DNA from: Blastococcus saxobsidens DD2
GTDB taxonomy: Bacteria; Actinomycetota; Actinomycetes; Mycobacteriales; Geodermatophilaceae
Direction: 5' to 3'
Length of the DNA: 64,000 nt
Assembly (NCBI RefSeq): GCF_000284015.1
Contig: NC_016943.1
Coordinates: forward strand, 2,273,541-2,337,540
The notes below the pieces were generated by a model. That model was not told where the DNA came from. It ran no database searches and was given only the letters and a program-made list of their open reading frames with translations. The translations under genes and the position numbers were made by a program. Positions 20,294-28,154 of this stretch are shown piece by piece. Position 1 is the stretch's first letter, and each line of letters opens with the position of its first letter.

Positions 20294-22234
20294 GTGACCC
20301 AGAGTGACTCGGCGCTCGTTGCCTCTACTCACGGTAATGGAACCGCGCCGTTCCGTCGCAATTGGGCCATGGACGAGTCGCCCCGCGCCGAGCCCCGCGA
20401 CGACCGGACCAGCTGGCAGCAGCGCCTCGGCCTGACCGTGGAGGAAGCCCTCGGACTGCCCGCGCTGTCCGGCTGCACCGTGGCGGCCGGAGCGGCCGGG
20501 CTGGCCCGGACCATCCGGCACATGGTGGTCGACGACCCGGCCGAGCCGTTGGCGGCCGCCGGGCCCGGCGTCCTGGTCGTGCTCGGTGCGCGCCTCCCGC
20601 CGGCCGATCCGGCCAGCTACCGGGCACTGGTCGACCGGCTGGACTCCCTGGGCACGGCGGCGCTCGCCTTCCGGCGCACCGACGGGCCGCCGGCCGTGCC
20701 CGGCGAAGTGCTGGCCGAGGCCGACCGGCGGGGCCTCCCGGTGCTCGCGCTGCCGCCGACCACCCGGCTCGACGAGATCGTCTCCGAGGTCCTCGGCACC
20801 GTCGTCGCCAAGCAGGGCCAGGCGCTCGAGCTGTCCTCCCGCATGGACGACGAGTTCATCGGGGTCGCCCTCACCGGTGGCGGCCTGGCCGAGGTGACCC
20901 AGCGGCTGGCGGTGATGCTGGAGGGGGCCGCCGTCCTGGGTCTGGGGCCTGATCGCGAGGTCGTCACCAGTGCCGGGCCCGCGGACGACGTCGCCGAGAT
21001 CAGCGACTGGTTGTGGCTGCTGGACGCCGCCGCCGACGACGCCCTCGCCACCATGGCGCCCTCGCTCCGGCTCTCCGGGGTCCGTGCCGACCAGACCGTC
21101 GTGACACCCGCCGACCTCGACGCCGACCTCTCGCCCGCGGACGGCATCCTGCTGGTCCCCGGGCACCACGAGCTGCCCGGTGGCGTGGGGGAGTACGCCG
21201 TGGCGCCGATCATGGCCGGTGACCAGCGGCACGGCTGGCTGGTCGCCGTCCACCGGACCGGCGCGATGCTCCTGGGTGCCGGCGGTGTGCTGGAGCGCGC
21301 CGCGGTGATCGCCGCGCTGTCGGTGATCCGGCTGCAGGCGGTGCACTCGGTCGAGCTGCGCTTCCAGGGCGACCTGGTGCGCCGGCTGGTCGGCGGAGCC
21401 GTCGGGCACACCGAGCGGACGCTGGCCTACACCCGCTCGTTCGGCTGGCGGCTGGACGGCCCGGTGGCGGTGCTGGTGACCGCCACCGAGACGGTCGCCG
21501 ACGCCGTGGCCACCCCCACGCGGGCCCTGGACGTGCTGGACCGGCTGGCCGACGGGTGGCGGGCCGCGCTGGAGTCCGAGGTGGCCGGCGCCGCCGTGGC
21601 GGGGCTCGCCACCGAGATCGTGACGCTGCTGCCGCTGGACGGGCGCACGCCCGAGGAGCTCTCCGCGCTGGTGGCCGCCGTCACCTCACGGGTCAACGGC
21701 CGGCTGCGCCGGGTGGGCCGGCTGCTCGGCACCGGCATCGGCCGTCCCGCCGGCTCGCTGTCCGAGCTGGCCGAGGCCCACCGCCAGGCACAGCGCGCGC
21801 TGGGCGTCGGGCAGGAGATCCACGGCGGGACGGCGGTGACGCACTTCGACCAGCTCGGGGTCTTCCGGCTGCTGTCGTTGATCCCGGACAGCTCCGAGCT
21901 GCGCTCCTACGTCGACGAGGTGCTCGGCCCGCTGGCCGACGCGGTCGACGCCGACTCCGCCGACCTGCGCGAGACCTTGCGCGTGCTGCTGGAGACCAAC
22001 CTCAACGTCGCCGAGTCCGCCCGCCGGCTGCACTTCCACTACAACACCATGCGGTACCGGATCGGCAAGCTGGAGCGGATGCTCGGGCCGTTCACCACCG
22101 ATCCGACGCTCCGGCTGAACCTGCTGCTCGCCCTGCACGCCGCCCGCATGCGCGGGCTCGACCAGCCGGCGCGGCCGCCCCTGGACGCGGGCATGGCCCT
22201 GGGTCCGGACGACGGGCTCGACGCGCTGCTCTGA
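20294..22234 (+). CDS. PucR-family transcriptional regulator
   Basis: The 646-residue protein has an N-terminal PucR sensor domain (from about residue 45, LTVEEALGLPALSGCTVAAG), a central GGDEF-like/CdaR region and a C-terminal helix-turn-helix: LNVAESARRLHFHYNTMRYR. PucR proteins regulate purine and other nitrogen-compound catabolism. GTG 20294 has GGAGAAGGGG about 6 bases upstream. The 262-base gap to the divergent DUF2877 gene should hold both promoters, but I cannot define clear hexamers there. Confidence 0.85.
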   Translation: MTQSDSALVASTHGNGTAPFRRNWAMDESPRAEPRDDRTSWQQRLGLTVEEALGLPALSGCTVAAGAAGLARTIRHMVVDDPAEPLAAAGPGVLVVLGARLPPADPASYRALVDRLDSLGTAALAFRRTDGPPAVPGEVLAEADRRGLPVLALPPTTRLDEIVSEVLGTVVAKQGQALELSSRMDDEFIGVALTGGGLAEVTQRLAVMLEGAAVLGLGPDREVVTSAGPADDVAEISDWLWLLDAAADDALATMAPSLRLSGVRADQTVVTPADLDADLSPADGILLVPGHHELPGGVGEYAVAPIMAGDQRHGWLVAVHRTGAMLLGAGGVLERAAVIAALSVIRLQAVHSVELRFQGDLVRRLVGGAVGHTERTLAYTRSFGWRLDGPVAVLVTATETVADAVATPTRALDVLDRLADGWRAALESEVAGAAVAGLATEIVTLLPLDGRTPEELSALVAAVTSRVNGRLRRVGRLLGTGIGRPAGSLSELAEAHRQAQRALGVGQEIHGGTAVTHFDQLGVFRLLSLIPDSSELRSYVDEVLGPLADAVDADSADLRETLRVLLETNLNVAESARRLHFHYNTMRYRIGKLERMLGPFTTDPTLRLNLLLALHAARMRGLDQPARPPLDAGMALGPDDGLDALL

Positions 22235-22242
22235 GCACCGGC

Positions 22243-22980
22243 GTGACTGCTGCCGTCGACGCGCTCGTCGCCCGGATGACCGACCTGCTCGACCCGCTCC
22301 AGCGTGCCGCCGACCCGGCCCGGCACTTCCTCGGTACCTATCTGCGGACGACGCGCGCGGTCGGAGCGGCTCTGGACGCCGGGGTGTTCGAGGATCCCGG
22401 GTGGGTGTCGGACTGGGACGTCGACTTCGCCGAGCTGTACCTCGATGCGCTGGAGGCGCACCGGCACGACCCGGCCGAGGTGCCCGGGCCGTGGCGGCTG
22501 GCCTTCGGGGCCGACCCCGCGCTCCCGCCCGAGGCGCACGTGCTCCTGGGCATGAACGCGCACATCAACCTGGATCTGCCGCAGTCGCTGCTGCGGGTCA
22601 TCCCACCGCGGGACTTCGCCGACGCAGGGGTGCTCGCGCGCCGGCACCGGGACCACGAGCGCATCGACGGCGTCCTGGCCGCCCGGGTGGCCGCGGAGGA
22701 CCTGGCGCTGGAGCGGGCGGGTGGTCGCCGGACCCGGTTCGACCGCGTGCTGGGCCCGGTCAACCGCCGGGCGAGCCGGCTGTTCCTGCGGGAGTCCCGG
22801 CGCAAGGTCTGGGCCAACGCCTCCGCGCTGCATGCGGCCCGGGTGGAGGGGGCCGAGGCCTACGCGCGCCGGCTCGCCGAGCTCGAACGGGCGGCCACCG
22901 ACCGGGTGCGGGACCTGCTGCGGCCCGGCCCGGTGCTCGTCCGGCTGGCCGTCCACGGCTTCGGGGTCACCCTCGGGTGA
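22243..22980 (+). CDS. DUF5995 family protein
   Basis: The 245-residue soluble protein is all-alpha by composition, with ARHFLGTYLRTTRAV, WDVDFAELYLDALEAH and LLGMNAHINLDLPQSL, the pattern of the actinobacterial DUF5995 family. Function is unknown. The conserved NAHINLDLP segment may bind a ligand or metal, but this is speculation. GTG 22243 starts 8 bases after the PucR stop, so it is probably cotranscribed. Confidence 0.65.
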   Translation: MTAAVDALVARMTDLLDPLQRAADPARHFLGTYLRTTRAVGAALDAGVFEDPGWVSDWDVDFAELYLDALEAHRHDPAEVPGPWRLAFGADPALPPEAHVLLGMNAHINLDLPQSLLRVIPPRDFADAGVLARRHRDHERIDGVLAARVAAEDLALERAGGRRTRFDRVLGPVNRRASRLFLRESRRKVWANASALHAARVEGAEAYARRLAELERAATDRVRDLLRPGPVLVRLAVHGFGVTLG

Positions 22981-23083
22981 GGCGCCGTCGCGAGCGGGAG
23001 GCGCCGTTTCCGGAGGCGGGGGCGTGCCTCGGGGGAGAGGGTGGGGCGGTGCGCCGCACCGGGCGGCGCGAAGGAGGATCCGC

Positions 23084-23842
23084 ATGACCGAGCCCGCTCG
23101 TCCACTCGCCGGGAAGGTCGCCCTGGTGACCGGGGCGTCCTCGGGCATCGGTGAGGCCACCGCCGTCGCGCTGGCCGCGGCGGGCGCCGCCGTCGCCATC
23201 GGCGCCCGGCGCACCGACCGGCTGGACGCGCTCGCCGGCACGCTGCGGGACAGCGGCGCCACGGTGCTGCAGCTGGCCCTCGACGTCACCGACGAGCAGG
23301 CCTGCGCCGACGCCGTCGCCCGCACCCGGCAGGAGCTGGGGAGCCTGGACATCCTGGTGAACAACGCCGGGGTCATGCTGCTGGGCACCATCACCGGCGC
23401 CGACCCCGAGGACTGGCGGCGGATGATCCAGACGAACGTCATGGGCGTCCTGTACATGACCTCCGCGGCGATCGACGGGATGCTCGAGCAGGGCTCCGGC
23501 GACGTCGTGAACATGTCCAGCGTCGCCGGCCGGACCGCCCGCAAGGGGGCCGGCGTCTACAACGCCAGCAAGTGGGCGGTGAACGCCTTCAGCGAGTCGC
23601 TGCGCCAGGAGGTCACCGGCCGGGGAGTGCGGATCTCCCTCGTCGAACCCGGCGCGGTCACCACCGAGCTCACCTCGCACATCACCCAGCCCGAGGCGAA
23701 GGCCGCCTCGGAGAAGATGCACGCGAGCATGCGCCCGCTGCACGCCGACGACATCGCCCGGGCGGTCTGCTACGTCGTCAGCCAGCCGCCGCACGTCGCG
23801 GTCAACGAGGTGCTCGTCCGCCCCACCGACCAGGAGCGCTGA
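23084..23842 (+). CDS. SDR-family NADP-dependent oxidoreductase
   Basis: The 252-residue classical short-chain dehydrogenase has TGASSGIG (residues 16-23), NNAGVM, the catalytic Ser in VVNMSSVAG and Tyr-Lys in YNASKWA. Arginine after the second strand (IGARRTDR) favours NADP. The substrate is unknown; it resembles the YdfG/clavulanate-dehydrogenase-like group. AAGGAGGA precedes ATG 23084 by 5 bases. A palindromic repeat follows, separating it from the convergent MurA-like gene. Confidence 0.88.
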   Translation: MTEPARPLAGKVALVTGASSGIGEATAVALAAAGAAVAIGARRTDRLDALAGTLRDSGATVLQLALDVTDEQACADAVARTRQELGSLDILVNNAGVMLLGTITGADPEDWRRMIQTNVMGVLYMTSAAIDGMLEQGSGDVVNMSSVAGRTARKGAGVYNASKWAVNAFSESLRQEVTGRGVRISLVEPGAVTTELTSHITQPEAKAASEKMHASMRPLHADDIARAVCYVVSQPPHVAVNEVLVRPTDQER

Positions 23843-23877
23843 GTCTCGGCCCGGGCGCCGTCCTGGCTCACCTGGTG

Positions 23878-23935
23878 GGGTCCTGGCTCAGCTCCGACGG
23901 TGAGCCAGGACCCCTGATGACCAGGTCACCTGATC
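23878..23935. repeat. Compound palindromic intergenic repeat, copy 1
   Basis: A hairpin of GGGTCCTGGCTCA / TGAGCCAGGACCC (23878-23890 and 23901-23913, 13 bp) is followed by the near-palindrome GACCAGGTCACCTGATC (23919-23935). A half copy (TCCTGGCTCACCTGGT) lies just upstream at 23861. The same combination recurs at 46875-46954. It sits between two convergent genes and may end transcription from both. Confidence 0.85.
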
Positions 23936-23945
23936 GTCGCGGGGC

Positions 23946-25490
23946 TCAGTCGCGGAAGACCTCGATGTCGGCGCCCATCTCGACCAGCCGCTCGTAGAGC
24001 TGCTCGTAGCCGCGGGCGATGATGTCGACGTTGCGCAGCACCGACGTGCCCTTCGCCGCGAGCATGGCCAGCAGGATGCAGACCGCGGGGCGCAGGGCCG
24101 GCGGGCAGACCACCTCGGCGCTCGACCACCGGGTGGGGCCGGTGACCAGCACGCGGTGCGGGTCGAGCAGCCGCACGTCGGCACCGAGCCGGGTGAGGTC
24201 GGAGAGGTGGATCGCCCGGTTGTCGTACACCCAGTCGTGGATGAGCGTCGCCCCCTGCGCCTGCGCGGCGATCACCGCGAAGAACGGCAGGTTGTCGATG
24301 TTCAGGCCCGGGAACGGCATCGGGTGGACCTTGTCGATCGGCGCGTGCAGCTCCGACGGCCGGATGGTGACGTCGGCCAGCCGGGTGTGCCCGTTGGCGG
24401 CCAGGTACTCCGGCGACAGCTCGAAGCGCAGCCCCATCTCGGCGAGCACCGCCAGCTCCACCTGGAGGAACTCCACCGGCGCCCGGTCCACGGTCAGCTC
24501 GGAGCCGGTGACGATGCCGGCGGTCAGCAGGCTCATCGCCTCCACCGGGTCCTCGCTGATGGTGTAGTCGACGTCGGCCTCGAGGACCGGGCGGCCGTGC
24601 ACGACCAGCGTCGTCGTCCCCAGGCCCTCGATGCCGACCCCGAGCAGCTGCAGGTAGAGACACAGGTCCTGCACCATGTAGTTGGAGCTGGCGTTGCGGA
24701 TGGTCGTCGTGCCATTGGTGCGGGCGGCCGCCAGCAGCGCGTTCTCGGTGACGGTGTCCCCGCGCTCGGTGAGCACGATCGTGCGGTCGGCGGCGGCCGG
24801 ACCGTCGACGGTCGCCCGGTACTCCCCGGCGTGCGCCTCCACGTCGAGACCGAACGGGCGCAGCGCGATCATGTGCGGCTGCACGGTCCGGGTGCCCAGG
24901 TCGCAGCCGCCTGCGTAGGGCAGCCGGAAGGTTCGGGCCCGGTGCAGCAGCGGACCCAGGAACATGATGATGCTGCGGGTGCGCCGGGCGGCATCGGCGT
25001 CGACGCCGTCCAGGTCCAGCTCGTCGGGGACGACGAGAGTGAGGTCGTGGCCGTGCTCGTCCCAGGTCGCCGCCACGCCGATCGACCGCAGCACGTCGAG
25101 GATCCGTTCGACCTCCACGATGCGCGACACGTTGCGCAGGGTGGTCCGGCCGCGGTTGAGCAGCGCCGCGCACAGCAGCGCGACCGCGGCGTTCTTCGAC
25201 GACTTCACCGCCACTCGGCCGCGCAGTGGGTGCCCGCCGGTGACGCGCAGGTGCGCCGGCCCCGCCGGGCCGAGGCTGATCAGCTCGCTGTCCAGTGCGG
25301 CCGACAGCCGGCCGAGGAATTCGAGGGTGAGGTTCTGGCTGCCCTGCTCGATCCGGGCGACGGCGCTCTGGCTGGTGGCCAGCCGCTCGGCCAGCTGCTG
25401 CTGGGTCAGCCCGCGGTGCCGCCGCGCGTCCCGGACGAGGGCTCCGATCCGTCGCATCGCGTCATCGGTCGGCAGGTCGGTCAGCGTCAC
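23946..25490 (-). CDS. HTH domain fused to UDP-N-acetylglucosamine 1-carboxyvinyltransferase-like enzyme (MurA homologue)
   Basis: The 514-residue protein has an N-terminal XRE-type helix-turn-helix (about 13-68; LTQQQLAERLATSQSAVARI) joined to a full EPSP-synthase/MurA fold (about 80-510). Conserved MurA residues include SSKNAA (K99-N100) and GGC with the reactive cysteine C196, but the flanking loop is divergent (GGCDLGTRTV rather than GGCAIGARP). MurA adds enolpyruvate to UDP-GlcNAc for peptidoglycan; whether this protein is catalytic or acts as a ligand-sensing regulator is open. The GTG start has a TAGCGT -10 hexamer 6 bases upstream next to a perfect palindrome. Confidence 0.88.
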   Translation of the reverse strand: MTLTDLPTDDAMRRIGALVRDARRHRGLTQQQLAERLATSQSAVARIEQGSQNLTLEFLGRLSAALDSELISLGPAGPAHLRVTGGHPLRGRVAVKSSKNAAVALLCAALLNRGRTTLRNVSRIVEVERILDVLRSIGVAATWDEHGHDLTLVVPDELDLDGVDADAARRTRSIIMFLGPLLHRARTFRLPYAGGCDLGTRTVQPHMIALRPFGLDVEAHAGEYRATVDGPAAADRTIVLTERGDTVTENALLAAARTNGTTTIRNASSNYMVQDLCLYLQLLGVGIEGLGTTTLVVHGRPVLEADVDYTISEDPVEAMSLLTAGIVTGSELTVDRAPVEFLQVELAVLAEMGLRFELSPEYLAANGHTRLADVTIRPSELHAPIDKVHPMPFPGLNIDNLPFFAVIAAQAQGATLIHDWVYDNRAIHLSDLTRLGADVRLLDPHRVLVTGPTRWSSAEVVCPPALRPAVCILLAMLAAKGTSVLRNVDIIARGYEQLYERLVEMGADIEVFRD

Positions 25491-25496
25491 CGGTCC

Positions 25497-25502
25497 ACGC
25501 TA
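25497..25502 (-). promoter_or_regulatory. -10 element of the HTH-MurA gene
   Basis: On the minus strand TAGCGT lies 6 bases before the GTG start, giving a leaderless transcript. Its upstream edge shares one base with the 16-bp palindrome. Confidence 0.6.
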
Positions 25503-25517
25503 TCTCACATGTGAGAT
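25502..25517. promoter_or_regulatory. Perfect 16-bp palindrome, probable autoregulatory operator
   Basis: ATCTCACATGTGAGAT is a perfect dyad lying directly against the -10 element of the HTH-MurA gene, in the -10/-35 spacer. A dimeric HTH protein bound here would block RNA polymerase. The gene it controls encodes an XRE-type HTH, so autoregulation is the natural reading; this is inference. Confidence 0.7.
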
Positions 25518-25621
25518 GGTGGCCGACGCCACACTGCGCGCGCACCGGGGACCGTCCCGCCCGGAGGTGGTGGCCGGCGAGGACTGGTGCGCCGGGGAGC
25601 CGGCCCGGGCACACTGCACGC

Positions 25622-26368
25622 ATGGAGGTACTGGTCACCGGCGCTACCGGCCGGCTGGGACGGGTGCTGGTACCGCAGCTGCGGGACGCCGGGCACGGGG
25701 TGCGGCAGCTGTCCCGCCGGGGCGCCGGGCCCGGCGGGGTCCGCGGCGACCTCGCCACCGGCCGGGACCTGGGACCCGCGCTGGCCGGTGCGGAGGTGGT
25801 CGTCCACGCGGCGAGCGATCCGCGCGGGAACCCCTGGGAGGTCGACGTCGCCGGTGCCCGGCGGTTGGTGGAGGCCGTCGACCGGACCCGGCTGCGGCAC
25901 CTGGTGCACGTCTCGATCGTCGGGGTCGACCGCGTCCCGCTGAGCTACTACCGGGCCAAGTACGCCGCCGAGCAGGTACTGCTGGCCTCCGGTCTTCCGC
26001 TCACCGTCGTCCGCATCACCCAGTTCCACGACTTCGTCGACGAGCTGCTGGACACCGCCCGGCGCGGGCGACTCCTCCCGGTGCCCATGGGATGGCGCGC
26101 GCGGCCGGTGGACGTCGCGGACGCCGCCGCGCATCTCACCGGGCTGGTGGACGCCCCGCCCACCGGCGGGGTCGTGGAGTTCAGCGGCCCCGAGGAGCTC
26201 TCGGTGGCCGATCTGGCCAGGTCGTGGGCGGCTGTGCGGGCGCCCGGCGCCCACGTGCTCGCCACCCCCGTGCCGGGCCGGCTGGGGTCGGCGCTGCGGG
26301 ACGGGGGTGCCCTCCCGGTCCGTGGCGAGCACGGCCGGCGCACCTGGGCGGAGTACCTGCGCGGTTGA
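25622..26368 (+). CDS. NAD(P)-binding epimerase/NmrA-like protein
   Basis: The 248-residue Rossmann protein opens with EVLVTGATGRLGRVLVPQL and shows VVHAASDP, HVSIVGVDRVPLSYYRAKYAAE with an atypical-SDR YxxxK, and a C-terminal substrate region. It belongs to the atypical SDR/NmrA-like group whose members act on nucleotide sugars or sense NADP. The specific role is unknown. A CACACT hexamer lies 6 bases before ATG 25622, implying a leaderless mRNA divergent from the MurA-like gene. Confidence 0.8.
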   Translation: MEVLVTGATGRLGRVLVPQLRDAGHGVRQLSRRGAGPGGVRGDLATGRDLGPALAGAEVVVHAASDPRGNPWEVDVAGARRLVEAVDRTRLRHLVHVSIVGVDRVPLSYYRAKYAAEQVLLASGLPLTVVRITQFHDFVDELLDTARRGRLLPVPMGWRARPVDVADAAAHLTGLVDAPPTGGVVEFSGPEELSVADLARSWAAVRAPGAHVLATPVPGRLGSALRDGGALPVRGEHGRRTWAEYLRG

Positions 26369-26516
26369 GGAGGGCTGTCCCTCCTGGGGCATCCGCAGAT
26401 GCTCCTGCGGATGGGGTGTCCGCGGCCGTCGGACCTCGTCGCGACAGGGACGGCGCGCAGCGGCCGGCGTCCGGTGCCCGACGTGCTGCGCGTCGGGACC
26501 GGCGGCTGAGGGGCCG

Positions 26517-27299
26517 TCAGTCGCGTCGGCTCGTGGTGGCCCAGGGATCCTCGGGGTCGATGCCGTCGCTCTCTCCGGCGCCGTCGTGCCGCCGGGTGGC
26601 CGTCTCCAGGGCAGTGTCGCGCGCACGGGCCTGCTCGGCGCGGCGCGCCTGCTCCCGTGCGCGCTCGGCCCGCAGCGACGTCGAGTCGGGGGCCTCCTCG
26701 CCACGGCGGTCGACCCACCACAGCGCGATCCCGGTGAGTGCGAGGGCGAGGGGGAGGGGATAGGCCGCGGCCCGCTCGGTGCCGCCCTCGCCCAGGTAAC
26801 CGGTCACACCGGCCAGGAAGAAGATCGTCCCCGCGATCGCGACCATGCCCAGCAACACCACGGCCGTGCCGAGCGCCTCCGAGTGCGGTCGGACGGCGTA
26901 GGCGAGGGCCACCAGACCGAGCCCGCCTCCCAGGAGGTAGAGGACGGCGCCGATGGCGTGCATCGTGCCGTTGCCGTCGGTGGGGAAGACCCCGACCAGC
27001 AGCACTCCCAGGGCGGCCGCGCCGAGCAGTGCCGACACCGCCCGGCCCGCGCCACCGCGCAGCGCCGGGCGCAGCAGCAGGGCGCCGCCGAGGATCAGCA
27101 CGGCCTGCACCACGAACGAGGCGTTCATCAGCTGCCGGGCGGGGGAGTCGCTCGCACCCAGAGTGCTGATCACGTCGCCGACCCGCGAGTACCGGGCGGT
27201 GTAGCGGGCCTCGGCCAGCGCTTCCACCACGAAGAACTGCAGGGTCAGCAGCCAGGCCAGGGCACCCCAGCGGAGACGAGTGGCAGTCACGGCACCCAT
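26517..27299 (-). CDS. DUF998 family membrane protein
   Basis: The 260-residue protein has about six predicted membrane segments over its first 200 residues (for example WLLTLQFFVVEALA, ALGVLLVGVFP, YLLGGGLGLVALAYAV) with DUF998 features such as the VFPTDG turn. The cytoplasmic tail is charged and rich in Arg, Ala and Glu (coiled-coil-like, 205-245). Function unknown. Confidence 0.75.
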   Translation of the reverse strand: MGAVTATRLRWGALAWLLTLQFFVVEALAEARYTARYSRVGDVISTLGASDSPARQLMNASFVVQAVLILGGALLLRPALRGGAGRAVSALLGAAALGVLLVGVFPTDGNGTMHAIGAVLYLLGGGLGLVALAYAVRPHSEALGTAVVLLGMVAIAGTIFFLAGVTGYLGEGGTERAAAYPLPLALALTGIALWWVDRRGEEAPDSTSLRAERAREQARRAEQARARDTALETATRRHDGAGESDGIDPEDPWATTSRRD

Positions 27300-27437
27300 G
27301 GTCCCAGGTCGTCCCCGGGGACCCGGGCGAGGACGGCGGCGAACTGGCCGGCGGTCAGCCGGGGCACGACGGGCACCTCGGGCGGCCCGCTCCCGGAGCG
27401 GTTCCGTCGGGAGCGCGCCGCCCGCGGGCCACGGCGG

Positions 27438-27638
27438 TCAGTCGGTGGCCGAGTGCTGGTCGGCGCCGGCCGGGTTCGCGTCGTCGGACCCCACGGCCTG
27501 GCGCTCGTGCTCCGTGCGGTGCTCGAGGGCCTCGTCGCTGAGGTGCGGGTCCTTGGCGTGCTCCTGCCGGTCGCGCGGGGCCGACTCCTGCGGCTCGATG
27601 ACGTCGTCGAGGGTCGGGCGGTCGTGGGACTCGGTCAT
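27438..27638 (-). CDS. Small acidic/hydrophilic protein
   Basis: A 66-residue protein without hydrophobic stretches, rich in Asp, Glu, His and Arg, probably disordered. ATG 27638 is chosen because CGGAGGACG provides a strong Shine-Dalgarno 8 bases upstream; an in-frame ATG at 27683 would add 15 residues. I do not recognise a family. Similar short hydrophilic proteins occur near stress genes in related bacteria (recollection). Confidence 0.55.
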   Translation of the reverse strand: MTESHDRPTLDDVIEPQESAPRDRQEHAKDPHLSDEALEHRTEHERQAVGSDDANPAGADQHSATD

Positions 27639-27717
27639 GGTGGCGTCCTCCGGGTCGATCGGGATGCGGTCGACAGAGGCCATAGCCGTACGCGGCGCCC
27701 CCTAACCGGGCGGTTGA

Positions 27718-28020
27718 TCACCTCGGCTCGAGCCGGGCCGCCGGCAGCCAGGACTCGACCAGTGCCGGCCCGTGCGGACCGGCCACGGCGTAGGTCACCC
27801 GGCCCTGCCAGCCGCCCTCGCGCTGCTGCCACTCCACCAGCAGGCCGGGCCACGTGCCCGGGGCCTCGGGTGGGTCGTGCACCCAGCAGTGCCGCCCCTC
27901 GGTCGCCTCGCCGGCCGGCCGGGGAACGGGATCGGAAACCGTTTGCCGGACGCCCGAGTCGAGCGCGCGCTCGCCCAGCGACCGGCGGCCGGAACGTCCT
28001 GGGTGCATACCGCCGGCCAT
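27718..28020 (-). CDS. Small conserved hypothetical protein
   Basis: A 100-residue soluble protein. The second half (HCWVHDPPEAPGTWPGLL, then ESWLPAARL at the end) has the look of a conserved actinobacterial domain of unknown function with several Trp residues. Third codon positions are almost all G or C. The start at ATG 28020 is chosen because upstream sequence has no coding character; Arg/Gly-rich residues 1-45 may be unstructured. Confidence 0.6.
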   Translation of the reverse strand: MAGGMHPGRSGRRSLGERALDSGVRQTVSDPVPRPAGEATEGRHCWVHDPPEAPGTWPGLLVEWQQREGGWQGRVTYAVAGPHGPALVESWLPAARLEPR

Positions 28021-28154
28021 GACGGGCAGTCTGCCACGCGATCGAACATATGTTCGGGTCGACACGTCGTGGGCTGATCCGCTGCAGGCCCGCTCGGCCG
28101 CGGCACCCCGCTCGGGGTGCCGTGCCGGTCGCGTCCCGAGGCGGGAATCCGTGG

